Shown: positions 16,377-24,965 of the stretch, one piece after another | Numbering within the stretch: the first letter of the stretch is position 1 | Layout: each line of letters begins with the position of its first letter | Assembly: GCA_025989215.1 (NCBI GenBank) | Contig: JAPDNP010000002.1 | Coordinates: 496,001 to 560,000, forward strand | Source: Neisseriaceae bacterium JH1-16 | GTDB lineage: Bacteria > Pseudomonadota > Gammaproteobacteria > Burkholderiales > Chromobacteriaceae | Reading direction: 5' to 3' | Length of the DNA: 64,000 nt | Program-made: the position numbers and the translations under genes | Notes under the pieces: model-generated | Told to the model about the DNA's origin: nothing | What the model saw: only the letters and a program-made list of their open reading frames with translations | Databases searched by the model: none

Positions 16377-17294
16377 ATGCGCAAGATCCGCTGTGCGCTG
16401 ATCGGCCCGGGCAATATCGGCACCGACCTGCTCTACAAACTGCAACGCAGCCCGGTGCTGGAGCCGGTATGGATGGTCGGTATCGACCCGAATTCGGACG
16501 GCCTGGCGCGCGCCCGCGAACTGGGGCTGAAGACCACCGCCGACGGCGTGGACGGCCTGCTGCCGCACGTGCTGGAGGACGACATCCAGATCGCCTTCGA
16601 CGCCACCAGCGCCTATGTACACGCCGAGAACAGCCGCAAATTGAACGAGCTGGGCGTGATGATGATCGACCTGACCCCGGCGGCGATCGGCCCCTACTGC
16701 GTGCCGCCGGTGAACCTGGCCGAACATCTGAAGGCCGGCCACATGAACGTCAACATGGTCACCTGCGGCGGCCAGGCGACCATCCCGATGGTGTACGCGG
16801 TGTCGCGCGTGCAGCACGTGGACTATGCCGAGATCGTCGCCACCGTGTCGTCTAAGAGCGCCGGCCCTGGCACGCGCAAGAACATCGACGAATTCACCCG
16901 CACCACCGCCGGCGCCATCGCCAAGGTGGGCGGCGCCGATCAGGGCAAGGCGATCATCATCCTGAACCCGGCCGAACCGCCGCTAATCATGCGCGACACC
17001 ATCCACTGCCTGACCCGCGAGGCGCCGGACGCCACCAAGATCACCGCCTCGGTGCAGGCGATGATCGAGGAAGTGCAGCAGTACGTGCCGGGCTACCGGC
17101 TGGTGAACGGCCCGGTGATCGACGGCAACCGTGTGTCGATTTATCTCGAGGTGGAAGGTCTGGGCGACTACCTGCCCAAGTACGCCGGCAACCTCGACAT
17201 CATGACCGCCGCCGCCGCACGCACCGCCGAACGCATCGCCGAGGAAATCCTCGCCGGCCGACTGTCGCCTGCCGCCACCGGAGAACTGGTATGA
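16377..17294 (+). CDS. tesF: Acetaldehyde/propanal dehydrogenase, CoA-acylating (TesF/HsaG)
   Basis: The 305-residue protein carries the Rossmann start [12 protein letters not shown] (7-18), the catalytic Cys130 in [13 protein letters not shown], and [16 protein letters not shown], all typical of the acylating dehydrogenase that channels aldehyde from its aldolase partner and makes acyl-CoA with NAD+. In the steroid pathway the aldehyde is propanal. AAAGGATACCC precedes the start. Its last codons overlap the aldolase ATG by 4 bases (ATGA), as expected for partners that form one complex. Confidence 0.93.
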   Translation: MRKIRCALIGPGNIGTDLLYKLQRSPVLEPVWMVGIDPNSDGLARARELGLKTTADGVDGLLPHVLEDDIQIAFDATSAYVHAENSRKLNELGVMMIDLTPAAIGPYCVPPVNLAEHLKAGHMNVNMVTCGGQATIPMVYAVSRVQHVDYAEIVATVSSKSAGPGTRKNIDEFTRTTAGAIAKVGGADQGKAIIILNPAEPPLIMRDTIHCLTREAPDATKITASVQAMIEEVQQYVPGYRLVNGPVIDGNRVSIYLEVEGLGDYLPKYAGNLDIMTAAAARTAERIAEEILAGRLSPAATGELV

Positions 17295-18307
17295 CTCAGA
17301 AGATTACTCTGCACGACATGACGCTGCGCGACGGCATGCACCCGAAGCGCCACCAGATGACGCTGAACCAGATGATCGACATCGCCACCGGGCTCGACGA
17401 GGCCGGCGTACCGCTGATCGAGGTCACCCACGGCGACGGCCTGGGCGGCAGCTCGGTCAACTACGGCTTCCCGGCGCACAGCGACGAGGAATACCTGAGC
17501 GCCGTCATCCCGCGCATGAAGCAGGCCAAGGTGTCGGCGCTGCTGCTGCCGGGCATCGGCACCGTCGAGCACCTGCGCATGGCCAAAGACCTGGGTGTGT
17601 CGACCATCCGTGTCGCCACCCACTGCACCGAGGCCGACGTGTCCGAGCAGCACATCGGCTTGGCGCGCAAGCTGGGGCTCGATACCGTCGGCTTCCTGAT
17701 GATGGCGCACATGGCGAGCCCGGAGAAAATCCTCGAGCAGGCGCTGCTGATGGAAAGCTTCGGCGCCAACTGCATCTACTGCACCGATTCGGCCGGCTAC
17801 ATGCTGCCCGAGGACGTGAAGGCACGGATCGGCCTGTTGCGCGACAAGTTGAAACCGGACACCGAGCTGGGTTTCCACGGCCACCACAACCTGGCGATGG
17901 GCATCGCCAACTCGCTGGCCGCGGTCGAATGCGGCGCCAACCGCATCGACGCGGCGGCGGCGGGTCTCGGCGCCGGCGCCGGTAACACCCCGCTGGAAGT
18001 GTTCGTCGCGGTATGCGACCGCATGGGCATAGCAACCGGCGTCGACGTGTGGAAGATTCAGGACGTGGCCGAGGACCGCGTGCTGCCGGTGATGGACAAC
18101 ATCATCCGCATCGACCGCGACGCGCTGACGCTGGGCTACGCCGGCGTGTACTCGTCCTTCCTGCTGTTCGCCAAGCGCGCCGAAGCGAAGTACGGCGTGC
18201 CGGCGCGTAACATCCTGGTCGAGCTGGGCCGGCGCGGCATGATCGGCGGTCAGGAAGACATGATCGAGGACACCGCGATCAATATGGCGCGCAACAGAGC
18301 CTCCTGA
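17291..18307 (+). CDS. tesG: 4-hydroxy-2-oxovalerate/hexanoate aldolase (TesG/HsaF)
   Basis: The 338-residue class II aldolase has the DmpG/HsaF start [21 protein letters not shown] (Arg-Asp at the active site; His20-type base) and the metal-binding [20 protein letters not shown] (about 195-214). [17 protein letters not shown] follows, and a C-terminal helical domain docks the dehydrogenase. It splits 4-hydroxy-2-oxo acids into pyruvate and an aldehyde that is passed to TesF. It is last in tesDEFG, with a terminator 42 bases after the stop. Confidence 0.94.
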   Translation: MTQKITLHDMTLRDGMHPKRHQMTLNQMIDIATGLDEAGVPLIEVTHGDGLGGSSVNYGFPAHSDEEYLSAVIPRMKQAKVSALLLPGIGTVEHLRMAKDLGVSTIRVATHCTEADVSEQHIGLARKLGLDTVGFLMMAHMASPEKILEQALLMESFGANCIYCTDSAGYMLPEDVKARIGLLRDKLKPDTELGFHGHHNLAMGIANSLAAVECGANRIDAAAAGLGAGAGNTPLEVFVAVCDRMGIATGVDVWKIQDVAEDRVLPVMDNIIRIDRDALTLGYAGVYSSFLLFAKRAEAKYGVPARNILVELGRRGMIGGQEDMIEDTAINMARNRAS

Positions 18308-18348
18308 GTTTCATCGGCCGGCGAGCCAAGCGCCGGTTTTCTCCGTTT

Positions 18349-18371
18349 GCCCGTGGTGACACGGGCTTTTT
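18349..18371 (+). terminator. Terminator of tesDEFG
   Basis: GCCCGTG-GTGA-CACGGGC followed by TTTTT on the plus strand. Confidence 0.9.
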
Positions 18372-18487
18372 GCATTGCGCCTGCCAACTTGGCCGAGGAA
18401 AGGCACTTCGAGTAAACATGGTCATGGCCGCAAAAAGCACTAAACCTCGCTTGGCGCGAAGCGGCTCAAGTGACAATGACCTCTGTG

Positions 18488-19282
18488 TCAGGGCTGCGAT
18501 TTTCCTCCACCGGCCTCCGTGGCCAGCGCGAGATAACTGAATGCCTCTCTAGCCCGGGCAAGCTCGGACAGATCGAGTGTGATGTCGACGATGGCCTCCT
18601 CGCTTGCCGAAGCGATCGCCAGATTTCGGCCTTGCGGATCGACCACCTGGCTCTGCCCGCAGAACCGGTACTGATCGCCAGCCCCTACCCGATTGCACAG
18701 CACAAGGAACAGCTGGTTCTCCATCGCCCGCACCGGCAGCATGGTGCGGTGAACATGGTTATAGGGCTCCATCATCCCGTCGATCACGACGATCAGCTCG
18801 GCGCCGTTACGCGCCAGTGCGCGGGCCGATTCGGGAAACTCGATGTCGAAACAGATCAGCAGTCCGAGCTTGATACCCTGCCAGTCACACACCGGGTAGC
18901 CCAGCCCCGGCTCGAACACGCCCTGGTCGGATTCGTAGAGATGGGTCTTGCGATAGCTAAGCAGGATGTCGCCCGCGGCATCGACCAGCACTGCCGTGTT
19001 GAAGTAACGGCCGCTCTCCTCTTCCGCAAAGCCAAATACCACGCTGACGCCGGCGGCCCTGGCTGCAGCCCGGATCGCGGTGACCGAGGGGCCGTCCAAC
19101 GGTTCGGCCAAGCTGGCAATGTCGTCCGGGGTCGGAAAACCCGGGATGAAGGTCTCCGGCAGCACCAGCAGGTCGGCGTGGCCGTGACTGGCGGCGATTG
19201 CGGACAGTGCCTTGTCGAGATTGAAGGCGACATCGCCGTCGCGGCAGCTGGCCTGACACAGGCGAATCGAAACAGGCTTCAT
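18488..19282 (-). CDS. Carbon-nitrogen hydrolase (nitrilase superfamily)
   Basis: The 264-residue protein has the complete Glu-Lys-Cys triad: Glu43 in LPETFIPG, Lys112 in RKTHLY, and Cys144 in LLICFDIEFPE. Members hydrolyse amides or nitriles, for example N-carbamoylputrescine, omega-amides and aliphatic amides. It is the last gene behind the permease, aldehyde dehydrogenase and guanidinobutyrase genes, but a terminator separates it from the permease, so it probably has its own promoter or depends on readthrough. GAGGTG precedes the ATG at 19282. The substrate is unknown; a carbamoyl- or guanidino-derived compound is a guess from context. Confidence 0.85.
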   Translation of the reverse strand: MKPVSIRLCQASCRDGDVAFNLDKALSAIAASHGHADLLVLPETFIPGFPTPDDIASLAEPLDGPSVTAIRAAARAAGVSVVFGFAEEESGRYFNTAVLVDAAGDILLSYRKTHLYESDQGVFEPGLGYPVCDWQGIKLGLLICFDIEFPESARALARNGAELIVVIDGMMEPYNHVHRTMLPVRAMENQLFLVLCNRVGAGDQYRFCGQSQVVDPQGRNLAIASASEEAIVDITLDLSELARAREAFSYLALATEAGGGKSQP

Positions 19283-19296
19283 GAGCACCTCAGAAA

Positions 19297-19322
19297 GCAA
19301 AACCGCCCCCGGCAGGGGGCGG
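19297..19322 (-). terminator. Terminator after the NCS1 permease gene
   Basis: CCGCCCCC and GGGGGCGG pair around a 4-base loop and are followed on the minus strand by TTTTGCTTT, 10 bases past the permease stop. Confidence 0.88.
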
Positions 19323-19332
19323 CATGTAAGCA

Positions 19333-20820
19333 TCAGGCCGGGATGGCCGGCAGCGGTTTGCCATCGTCGTGGCTCGGCGGCACGGTGGAGAGCGAACCCA
19401 ACGCCCACTCGCTAGCCTGGATCGCCGTCTCTTCCGATGCGACGTCGAGCGAGCGGCTCAGCGCGTAGTAGCTGATGCCCGACACCAAAAGCCCGACCAA
19501 CCAGCCGATATCGACCCCGCCGATCAGCTTGGCGATCGGGCCGGTGTACACCTCGGGCAGCACGAAGAATGGGATGGTCGCGACAAAACCGATGGTATAG
19601 GCGATCAGGCCACGCGCGCCCCAGGCGCCATAGATGCCGTTAGGGGTGAACAGGTGGGTGATCGCGTAGCGGCCACGGCGCACACAGAAGTAGTCGACCA
19701 GGTTGACCGCGGTCCAGGGCACCAACAGGTAGAGCATGATGGTCAGCGCGGCGAACAGCATATTGATGGCGTTGACGCTGGTGGCCAGCGCGATGCCGCC
19801 CCACAGCACGGTCAGCGCCACGATCACCACCACGCGCAACGAGCGGGTGGGCTGGATCTTGCGCAGCGAGTCGAGCGCGGTAACCACGGTCAGCATGCCG
19901 CTATAGGCATTCAGGCCCATGGTGGCGACCATCGCGGCGATCGACGACAGCGCGATCAGCGCGCCGAAGCCGTGGAACACCGCGTTGCCCGAGCTGTACA
20001 AGGCCACGAGACCATCCGAGGCACCGAGACGAGTGGCGAGCCACGCGCCCAGCACGATCAGCCAGATTCCCGAACTCGCCGCGCCCCAGAACACCGAGGC
20101 GATGATCGAGCGCGCCGGGGTGTTACGCGGCAGATAGCGCGAATAGTCGGACACATACGGCGCGTAGGTGATGTTGTAGCTGGCACTGGCGGCGATCTGG
20201 GCCGCGAACGCCACCCAGGTGAAGCCGCCGGTGGTCGGCACCTTGCCGCCCGCCCCGCCCATCAGGATCGCGACAGTCAGGATGATGTAGAGCGGCAGGC
20301 TCAGGTAGAAGATCCACTTGAACACGCGGTGCAGCCAGTCGTGCCCGTAGATCGCCAGCAGCATGCCGATCAGCGAGGTGATGATGGTGATGGCGACGGT
20401 GTTCCAGCCGAAGATGCCGTGCAGGCCGCTGGCCATCAGCACCACGTCGACCACATTGAAGCCGACAAAGGTGAACAGCGTACCGATCAGCACCAGCGCC
20501 ACGCCGCGGTAGCCGAACTGGGCGCGCGACTGGATCATCTGCGGCAGGCCCAGCTCCGCGCCCTGCGAGGCGTGAAAGGCCATGAACAGCGTGCCGAACA
20601 GAATGCCGATGATGCCGCCCAGCGCGGTGTAGCCCAGCGACAGGCCCATGCTCGGGCCGATGAAGCCGATGGCGATGGTAAAGAACTGGAAATTGCCCAG
20701 GAACCAGAATGGCCCCTGGTCTTTGACCTTGCCGTGCCGTTCGTGCTCGGGCACGTAGTCGATCGAGCGTACTTCGATGCCGCCGCGCGATGCGGCGTGA
20801 CTTCCCGATTGCTGCGTCAT
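19333..20820 (-). CDS. NCS1-family cytosine/purine-type permease
   Basis: The 495-residue inner-membrane protein has about 12 hydrophobic segments and the NCS1 layout. After a soluble start ending IDYVPEHERHGKVKDQGPFWFLGNFQ, the first helix carries IGPSMGLSLGYTALGGIIGI, and later ASYNITYAPYVSDYSRYLP is the conserved substrate-site region of helices 6-7. NCS1 carriers take up nucleobases, allantoin, hydantoins or related nitrogen compounds with Na+ or H+. Placed with guanidinobutyrase and an aldehyde dehydrogenase, it probably imports the guanidino substrate; this is inference. AAGGAGAAACCC precedes the ATG at 20820. Confidence 0.9.
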   Translation of the reverse strand: MTQQSGSHAASRGGIEVRSIDYVPEHERHGKVKDQGPFWFLGNFQFFTIAIGFIGPSMGLSLGYTALGGIIGILFGTLFMAFHASQGAELGLPQMIQSRAQFGYRGVALVLIGTLFTFVGFNVVDVVLMASGLHGIFGWNTVAITIITSLIGMLLAIYGHDWLHRVFKWIFYLSLPLYIILTVAILMGGAGGKVPTTGGFTWVAFAAQIAASASYNITYAPYVSDYSRYLPRNTPARSIIASVFWGAASSGIWLIVLGAWLATRLGASDGLVALYSSGNAVFHGFGALIALSSIAAMVATMGLNAYSGMLTVVTALDSLRKIQPTRSLRVVVIVALTVLWGGIALATSVNAINMLFAALTIMLYLLVPWTAVNLVDYFCVRRGRYAITHLFTPNGIYGAWGARGLIAYTIGFVATIPFFVLPEVYTGPIAKLIGGVDIGWLVGLLVSGISYYALSRSLDVASEETAIQASEWALGSLSTVPPSHDDGKPLPAIPA

Positions 20821-20896
20821 GATGGGTTTCTCCTTGCAGACTTGATGAGGGCCCCGGTTTATTGTTGTGGGTACCCCTGTAATGCGCCGGCGCCGG

Positions 20897-22342
20897 TCAA
20901 GGCGCCGCGCTGGCAACTACATGCTTGATCTCCTGGAAAGCGCGCAGGCCCCACGGTCCGAGCTCGCGGCCGATGCCGCTCTGCTTGAAACCGCCCCAGG
21001 CGGTGTGCGGGAAAATCACCTGCGGGCTGTTGATCCACACCAGCCCCACCTCCAGCTCGGCCGCCACCTGCTCGGTGCGCCCGACGTCGCCGCCGACGAT
21101 GGTCGCTACCAGGCCGAAGTCGCTATCGTTGGCCAACGCGATGGCTTCGGCGTCGTCGCTGAAACTGCGCACGCAGGCCACCGGGCCGAAGATCTCCTCG
21201 CGCCACAGCACGCTGTCGGTCGAAAGATCGGTGAAGACGGTCGGGCCGATGAAGTAACCGTCCGATCGCTGCGCGTGGCGGCGGCCATCGCTCAACAGCA
21301 GACCGCCTTCGGCCAACCCTTGCTCGATGAAACCCAGCACGCGTTGCTGCTGCGCGCGACTGATCAGCGGCCCCATTTCGGCGCCGGCATCCGGGCCGGC
21401 GACCTTGAGCGCCTCGGCCGCCGCGCGGAAGCGCTCGATGAAATCAGGGTACAGCGCGCGCGCCACCAGGATGCGCGAGGTGGCCGAGCACATCTGGCCG
21501 GCGTTGAAGAACGCCCCGCCCAGCGCCAGGCTCACCGCCTGGTCGAGGTCGGCATCGTCGAGCACGATCAGCGCCGACTTGCCGCCCAGCTCCAGGCTGA
21601 CGCGCGCCACCCGTTCGGCGGCGGAAACCATCACTGCCTGGCCGACCTTGTTGCTGCCGGTGAACGACAGCTTGGCGATGGCCGGATGCGCGACCAGCGC
21701 CGCGCCCACTTCGGGCCCTGCGCCGCAGACCAGATTGAGCACGCCGTCCGGCAAGCCGGCCTGCTGCGCGATCTTCACCAGCTCGATTTCGGTCAACGGG
21801 GTCAGTTCGGACGGCTTGAGCACCACGGTACAGCCGGCGGCCAGTGCCGGCGCCAGCTTCCAGGCGCTGGTCACCATCGGGAAATTCCACGGCACGATCA
21901 GGCCGACCGGGCCGACCGGCTCGAAGCGCACCGAGGCGGCGAAGGCGGCATCCGGCAGCGTCACCGGGTTGCCCGAAAGGCCGGTGCCGGCGGCACAGCA
22001 GTCGGCGTAGTAGTCGAAGGTGGCGACCACGTCGCCCACGTCCAGTTCGGCCTCGAAGCGCGGCTTGCCATTGCACTGCATCTGCAGCGCCACCAGCCGT
22101 TCGCGCTCCGCTTCCACCGCCCGGGCAATGGCGCGCAGCAGCTCGCCGCGCTGGCGAGCCGGAGTGCGCTTCCAGGCCGGGAAAGCTCGCTTGGCGGCGC
22201 GGGCCGCCGTATCGATCGCGGCGGCATCGCCCCCCGAGACCTGCGCGATGACGCGTCCCGTGGCAGGGTCGACCACCTCGAGCGTGGCGCCGTTGCCGGC
22301 CTGCCAGCGGCCATCGATAAAAATGCCGTCAATGAGAGTCAT
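20897..22342 (-). CDS. NAD(P)-dependent aldehyde dehydrogenase
   Basis: The 481-residue class 1/2 aldehyde dehydrogenase shows IVPWNFPMVTSAWKLAPALAAG (about 145-166, cofactor site), catalytic Glu in LELGGKSALIV and catalytic Cys in FFNAGQMCSATSRILV (about 280-295). EEIFGPVACV and the C-terminal GGFKQSGIGRELG resemble betaine- and gamma-aminobutyraldehyde-type enzymes. Next to guanidinobutyrase, a 4-guanidinobutyraldehyde or aminobutyraldehyde substrate is plausible. It follows the NTF2-like gene by 3 bases, so the two are co-transcribed. Confidence 0.92.
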   Translation of the reverse strand: MTLIDGIFIDGRWQAGNGATLEVVDPATGRVIAQVSGGDAAAIDTAARAAKRAFPAWKRTPARQRGELLRAIARAVEAERERLVALQMQCNGKPRFEAELDVGDVVATFDYYADCCAAGTGLSGNPVTLPDAAFAASVRFEPVGPVGLIVPWNFPMVTSAWKLAPALAAGCTVVLKPSELTPLTEIELVKIAQQAGLPDGVLNLVCGAGPEVGAALVAHPAIAKLSFTGSNKVGQAVMVSAAERVARVSLELGGKSALIVLDDADLDQAVSLALGGAFFNAGQMCSATSRILVARALYPDFIERFRAAAEALKVAGPDAGAEMGPLISRAQQQRVLGFIEQGLAEGGLLLSDGRRHAQRSDGYFIGPTVFTDLSTDSVLWREEIFGPVACVRSFSDDAEAIALANDSDFGLVATIVGGDVGRTEQVAAELEVGLVWINSPQVIFPHTAWGGFKQSGIGRELGPWGLRAFQEIKHVVASAAP

Positions 22343-22345
22343 CTT

Positions 22346-22741
22346 TTACACCTGGGGAATAGGCGACAAATGTTCGTGCACGGCCAGCCAGCGCTGATCC
22401 GCGTCGCGTTGGAACACGATGGTTTCGCGCTCGCGCATGGCTTGCTCGACGCCATCGATGGCGACCACCGTCTCCACCGTATGGGTAAACAGCGCCGCCT
22501 CGCCCACCCATTGCACCTGCTGGTCGCTGGAAGCGCAACGGACCACCCGGAAACCGAGATCGTGCTCCCAATTGCGCCACTCGGCCTGGTAGGCGGCGCG
22601 GCTGTCCAGGCGCTGCGGCAGCGTATGGAAAACGAAACTCGCATTGGGCGCAAAAGCGGCGAAGTAGGCATCGGTGTCGTGCCGGCCGAAGGCCTGCACC
22701 AGCGCGTCGGCCGCTTGCAATACTTGTTGAGTCTGGCTCAT
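22346..22741 (-). CDS. NTF2/SnoaL-like small protein
   Basis: The 131-residue protein with AADALVQAFGRHDTDAYFAAFAPN at the N-terminus and TIVFQRDADQRWLAVHEHLSPIP at the C-terminus follows the cystatin-like alpha+beta fold of the SgcJ/EcaC-type NTF2 family. The C-terminal Trp-x-x-x-His-x-H pattern is typical. Members are small enzymes or ligand-binding proteins; no reaction can be assigned. It lies between gbuA and the aldehyde dehydrogenase gene with 15- and 3-base gaps, so it belongs to the guanidino-catabolism operon. Confidence 0.8.
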   Translation of the reverse strand: MSQTQQVLQAADALVQAFGRHDTDAYFAAFAPNASFVFHTLPQRLDSRAAYQAEWRNWEHDLGFRVVRCASSDQQVQWVGEAALFTHTVETVVAIDGVEQAMRERETIVFQRDADQRWLAVHEHLSPIPQV

Positions 22742-22756
22742 CGCTTTTCCCCAGGC

Positions 22757-23710
22757 TTAATCGCGGTATTTCACGCCGGGCAGTACGCACAGCATCTCGA
22801 ATGCCAAGTTGGCACCGAGCAAGGCGGTGGTGCCGAGCGGATCGTAGGGCGGCGACACTTCGACCAGATCGGCACCGACCAGGTTGAGCCCCTTCAGGCC
22901 GCGGATGATTTCCAGCGCCTGCGGCACGGTCAGGCCCGCGATCTCCGGCGTCCCGGTGCCGGGCGCGAAGGCCGGGTCGATGCCGTCGATGTCGAAGCTC
23001 AGGTATACCGGGCCGTCGCCCATCATCTCGCGCACCTCGCGCATCAGCGGCGCCAGCGACTTGCCCCAGCAGGCCTCGGCCTGCTCGACGCGGAAGCCCT
23101 GCTCGCGGCACCAGTCGAAGTCCTCGGCGGCGTAACCGGTGCCGCGCAGGCCGATCTGGATCACCCGGTTGCAGTCGAGCAGGCCCTCTTCCACCGCGCG
23201 ACGGAACGGCGTGCCGTGGGCGATCTTCTCGCCGAACATGGTGTCGTTCACATCTGCGTGCGCGTCGACGTGCACCACGCCGACCTTGCCGTATTTCTTG
23301 TGCATGGCGCGCAGGATCGGCAGCGCGATGGTGTGGTCGCCGCCCAGCGTGATCGGCCGGCAGCCGTCGGCGATGATCTCGTCGTAGGCGGCGGCGATGC
23401 GGTCTATCGAGTCATGCATGTTGTAGGGGTTGGTGGCCACGTCGCCGATGTCGGCCACCTGCAGCGAGTCGAACGGCGCGGCGCGCGTCGCCATATTGTA
23501 GGGACGCAGCAGCACCGACTCGGCGCGGATCTGGCGCGGGCCGAAACGGGTGCCGGTGCGGTTGGAGGTGCCAAGGTCGAACGGCACGCCGACGAAACAG
23601 GCGTCGAGGCCGGCGGTGCTGCTTTGCTGCGGCAGGCGCATCATGCTGGCGATGCCGCCGAAACGCGGCATCTCGTTGCCGCCCTGGGGTTGGTTGAAGT
23701 GCTGGTCCAT
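22757..23710 (-). CDS. gbuA: Guanidinobutyrase (ureohydrolase family)
   Basis: The 317-residue arginase-fold hydrolase has the dinuclear Mn motifs GGDHTI (about 124-129), DAHADVND (about 148-155) and SFDIDGIDPAFAPGTGTPE (about 236-254). The N-terminus, with QPQGGNEMPRFGGIASMMRLP, and the segments TRFGPRQIRAESVLLRPYN and FGEKIAHGTPFRRAVEEGLLD are as I remember from Pseudomonas GbuA. This favours 4-guanidinobutyrate (giving GABA and urea) over agmatine. It is first in the minus-strand operon gbuA-NTF2-aldh-permease, divergent from the LysR gene. Guanidinopropionase is the main alternative. Confidence 0.88.
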   Translation of the reverse strand: MDQHFNQPQGGNEMPRFGGIASMMRLPQQSSTAGLDACFVGVPFDLGTSNRTGTRFGPRQIRAESVLLRPYNMATRAAPFDSLQVADIGDVATNPYNMHDSIDRIAAAYDEIIADGCRPITLGGDHTIALPILRAMHKKYGKVGVVHVDAHADVNDTMFGEKIAHGTPFRRAVEEGLLDCNRVIQIGLRGTGYAAEDFDWCREQGFRVEQAEACWGKSLAPLMREVREMMGDGPVYLSFDIDGIDPAFAPGTGTPEIAGLTVPQALEIIRGLKGLNLVGADLVEVSPPYDPLGTTALLGANLAFEMLCVLPGVKYRD

Positions 23711-23819
23711 GGCTGTCTTCTCCTCTACATCGAAACTTGTCTACATGTCGCTTATCGCGGTTTTTCAGTAGTATGTGGCGTAGAAAGAATTTTGAAACAC
23801 GCAAGACGCCATGTTTACA

Positions 23820-23841
23820 TTGATACATAGCGATGTATCAA
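23820..23841. promoter_or_regulatory. Palindromic operator between gbuA and the LysR gene
   Basis: A perfect 9-bp inverted repeat TTGATACAT-AGCG-ATGTATCAA, 32 bases upstream of the LysR start, is the expected kind of site for autoregulation and control of the divergent gbuA operon. Confidence 0.65.
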
Positions 23842-23872
23842 AGCGACCACGGCGACACGGCAAAGGACGGCC

Positions 23873-24787
23873 ATGCTCCGAACCATCAGCGACCTCGATC
23901 TGCGACTACTCCGGGTGTTCCTGGCGGTGGTCGACGCCGGTGGCGTCACCCCGGCCCAGACCACTCTCAACGTCGGCCAATCCACCATCAGCGCCCAGCT
24001 GTCCACGCTGGAAACCCGGCTGGGCTACCGGCTGTGCGAGCGCGGCCGCGGCGGCTTTCGGCTGACCGCGCGCGGCGAGCGCATGGTGGACCTGGCCCGC
24101 GAGCTGCTGACCGTGGTCGACGACGTCGGCGAGCGGGCGCGCAATATGGGCCAGCAGCTGGTCGGCACCCTGCACCTGGGGCTGATCGGCCACACGCCGA
24201 TGAGCCACAACGCCCGCATCAGCCAGGCGATCGCCCGCTTCAAGGCGCGCAGCCAGGCGGTGCGCTTCTCGATCTCGGTGCGCGCGCCGGGCGAATTGGA
24301 GGAAAAGCTGCTCAGCGGCGAGATCGAGGTGGCGGTCGGCTACTTCTGGCACCGCGTCACCAGCCTGAGCTACACCCGGCTGTTCGTCGAACGACAGGTG
24401 GCCTACTGCGGGCTGGGCCACCCGCTGTTCGAGCGTGCCGGCGCGCTCGGCTACGACGAGGTCACCGCCCACGAATGGGCGTGGCGCTCCTACCCGCTGC
24501 CCGAGGCGCAGCTGACGCTGCCTCCCGGCGCCGTGACCGCGCAGGCCGACAATATGGAGGCGGTGGCGCTGTTTATCCTGTCCGGCCACCACCTGGGCTT
24601 TTTGCCCGAGCACTTCGCCCGGCCCTATCTGGAACAGGGCCTGCTGCGTCCGCTCAACCCGGAACAGTTCCACTACGAGGTGCCGTTCCACATGGTGACC
24701 CGGCAAGGCCGGCACAGCGACGTGGTGGCCGCCTTCATTGAGGACCTGAAGGCGGTGCACCTGAGCGACGGCGACCTGCTCGACTGA
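23873..24787 (+). CDS. LysR-family transcriptional regulator
   Basis: The 304-residue protein starts with a winged helix-turn-helix (about residues 9-68: LRLLRVFLAVVDAGGVTPAQ...QSTISAQLSTLETRLGYRLCER). The rest is the periplasmic-binding-protein-like effector domain. Divergent from gbuA and next to a palindromic site, it is probably the activator of the guanidinobutyrate operon, in the manner of GbuR. A TTGGCCGAA word lies seven bases past its stop. Confidence 0.9.
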   Translation: MLRTISDLDLRLLRVFLAVVDAGGVTPAQTTLNVGQSTISAQLSTLETRLGYRLCERGRGGFRLTARGERMVDLARELLTVVDDVGERARNMGQQLVGTLHLGLIGHTPMSHNARISQAIARFKARSQAVRFSISVRAPGELEEKLLSGEIEVAVGYFWHRVTSLSYTRLFVERQVAYCGLGHPLFERAGALGYDEVTAHEWAWRSYPLPEAQLTLPPGAVTAQADNMEAVALFILSGHHLGFLPEHFARPYLEQGLLRPLNPEQFHYEVPFHMVTRQGRHSDVVAAFIEDLKAVHLSDGDLLD

Positions 24788-24916
24788 GCGCCGTTCGGCC
24801 AACCTTGCCGGCCTCTGATCCAGCGTCATCCTCTCCGTACACACCCTTGCCGCACGGGATAGCTCGATGCATCCAACTGCCTTGGTGTAATTGACCGAGC
24901 CCCCCAACAACGACAA

Positions 24917-24941
24917 AGGCCCGACGCGAAGCGCCGGGCCT
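24917..24941 (-). terminator. Terminator of the MFS gene
   Basis: AGGCCCG pairs with CGGGCCT around a GC-rich inner loop, followed on the minus strand by TTGTCGTTGTT. Confidence 0.75.
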
Positions 24942-24965
24942 GTCCATTTCATCGCCTCGCCGGGG

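Noticed and set aside
20867-23830. 987-codon open frame on the plus strand
   Set aside because: It lies opposite the aldehyde dehydrogenase, NTF2-like and gbuA genes and is rich in Arg, Ala, His and Gly as expected for antisense of GC-rich codons. No family motif.
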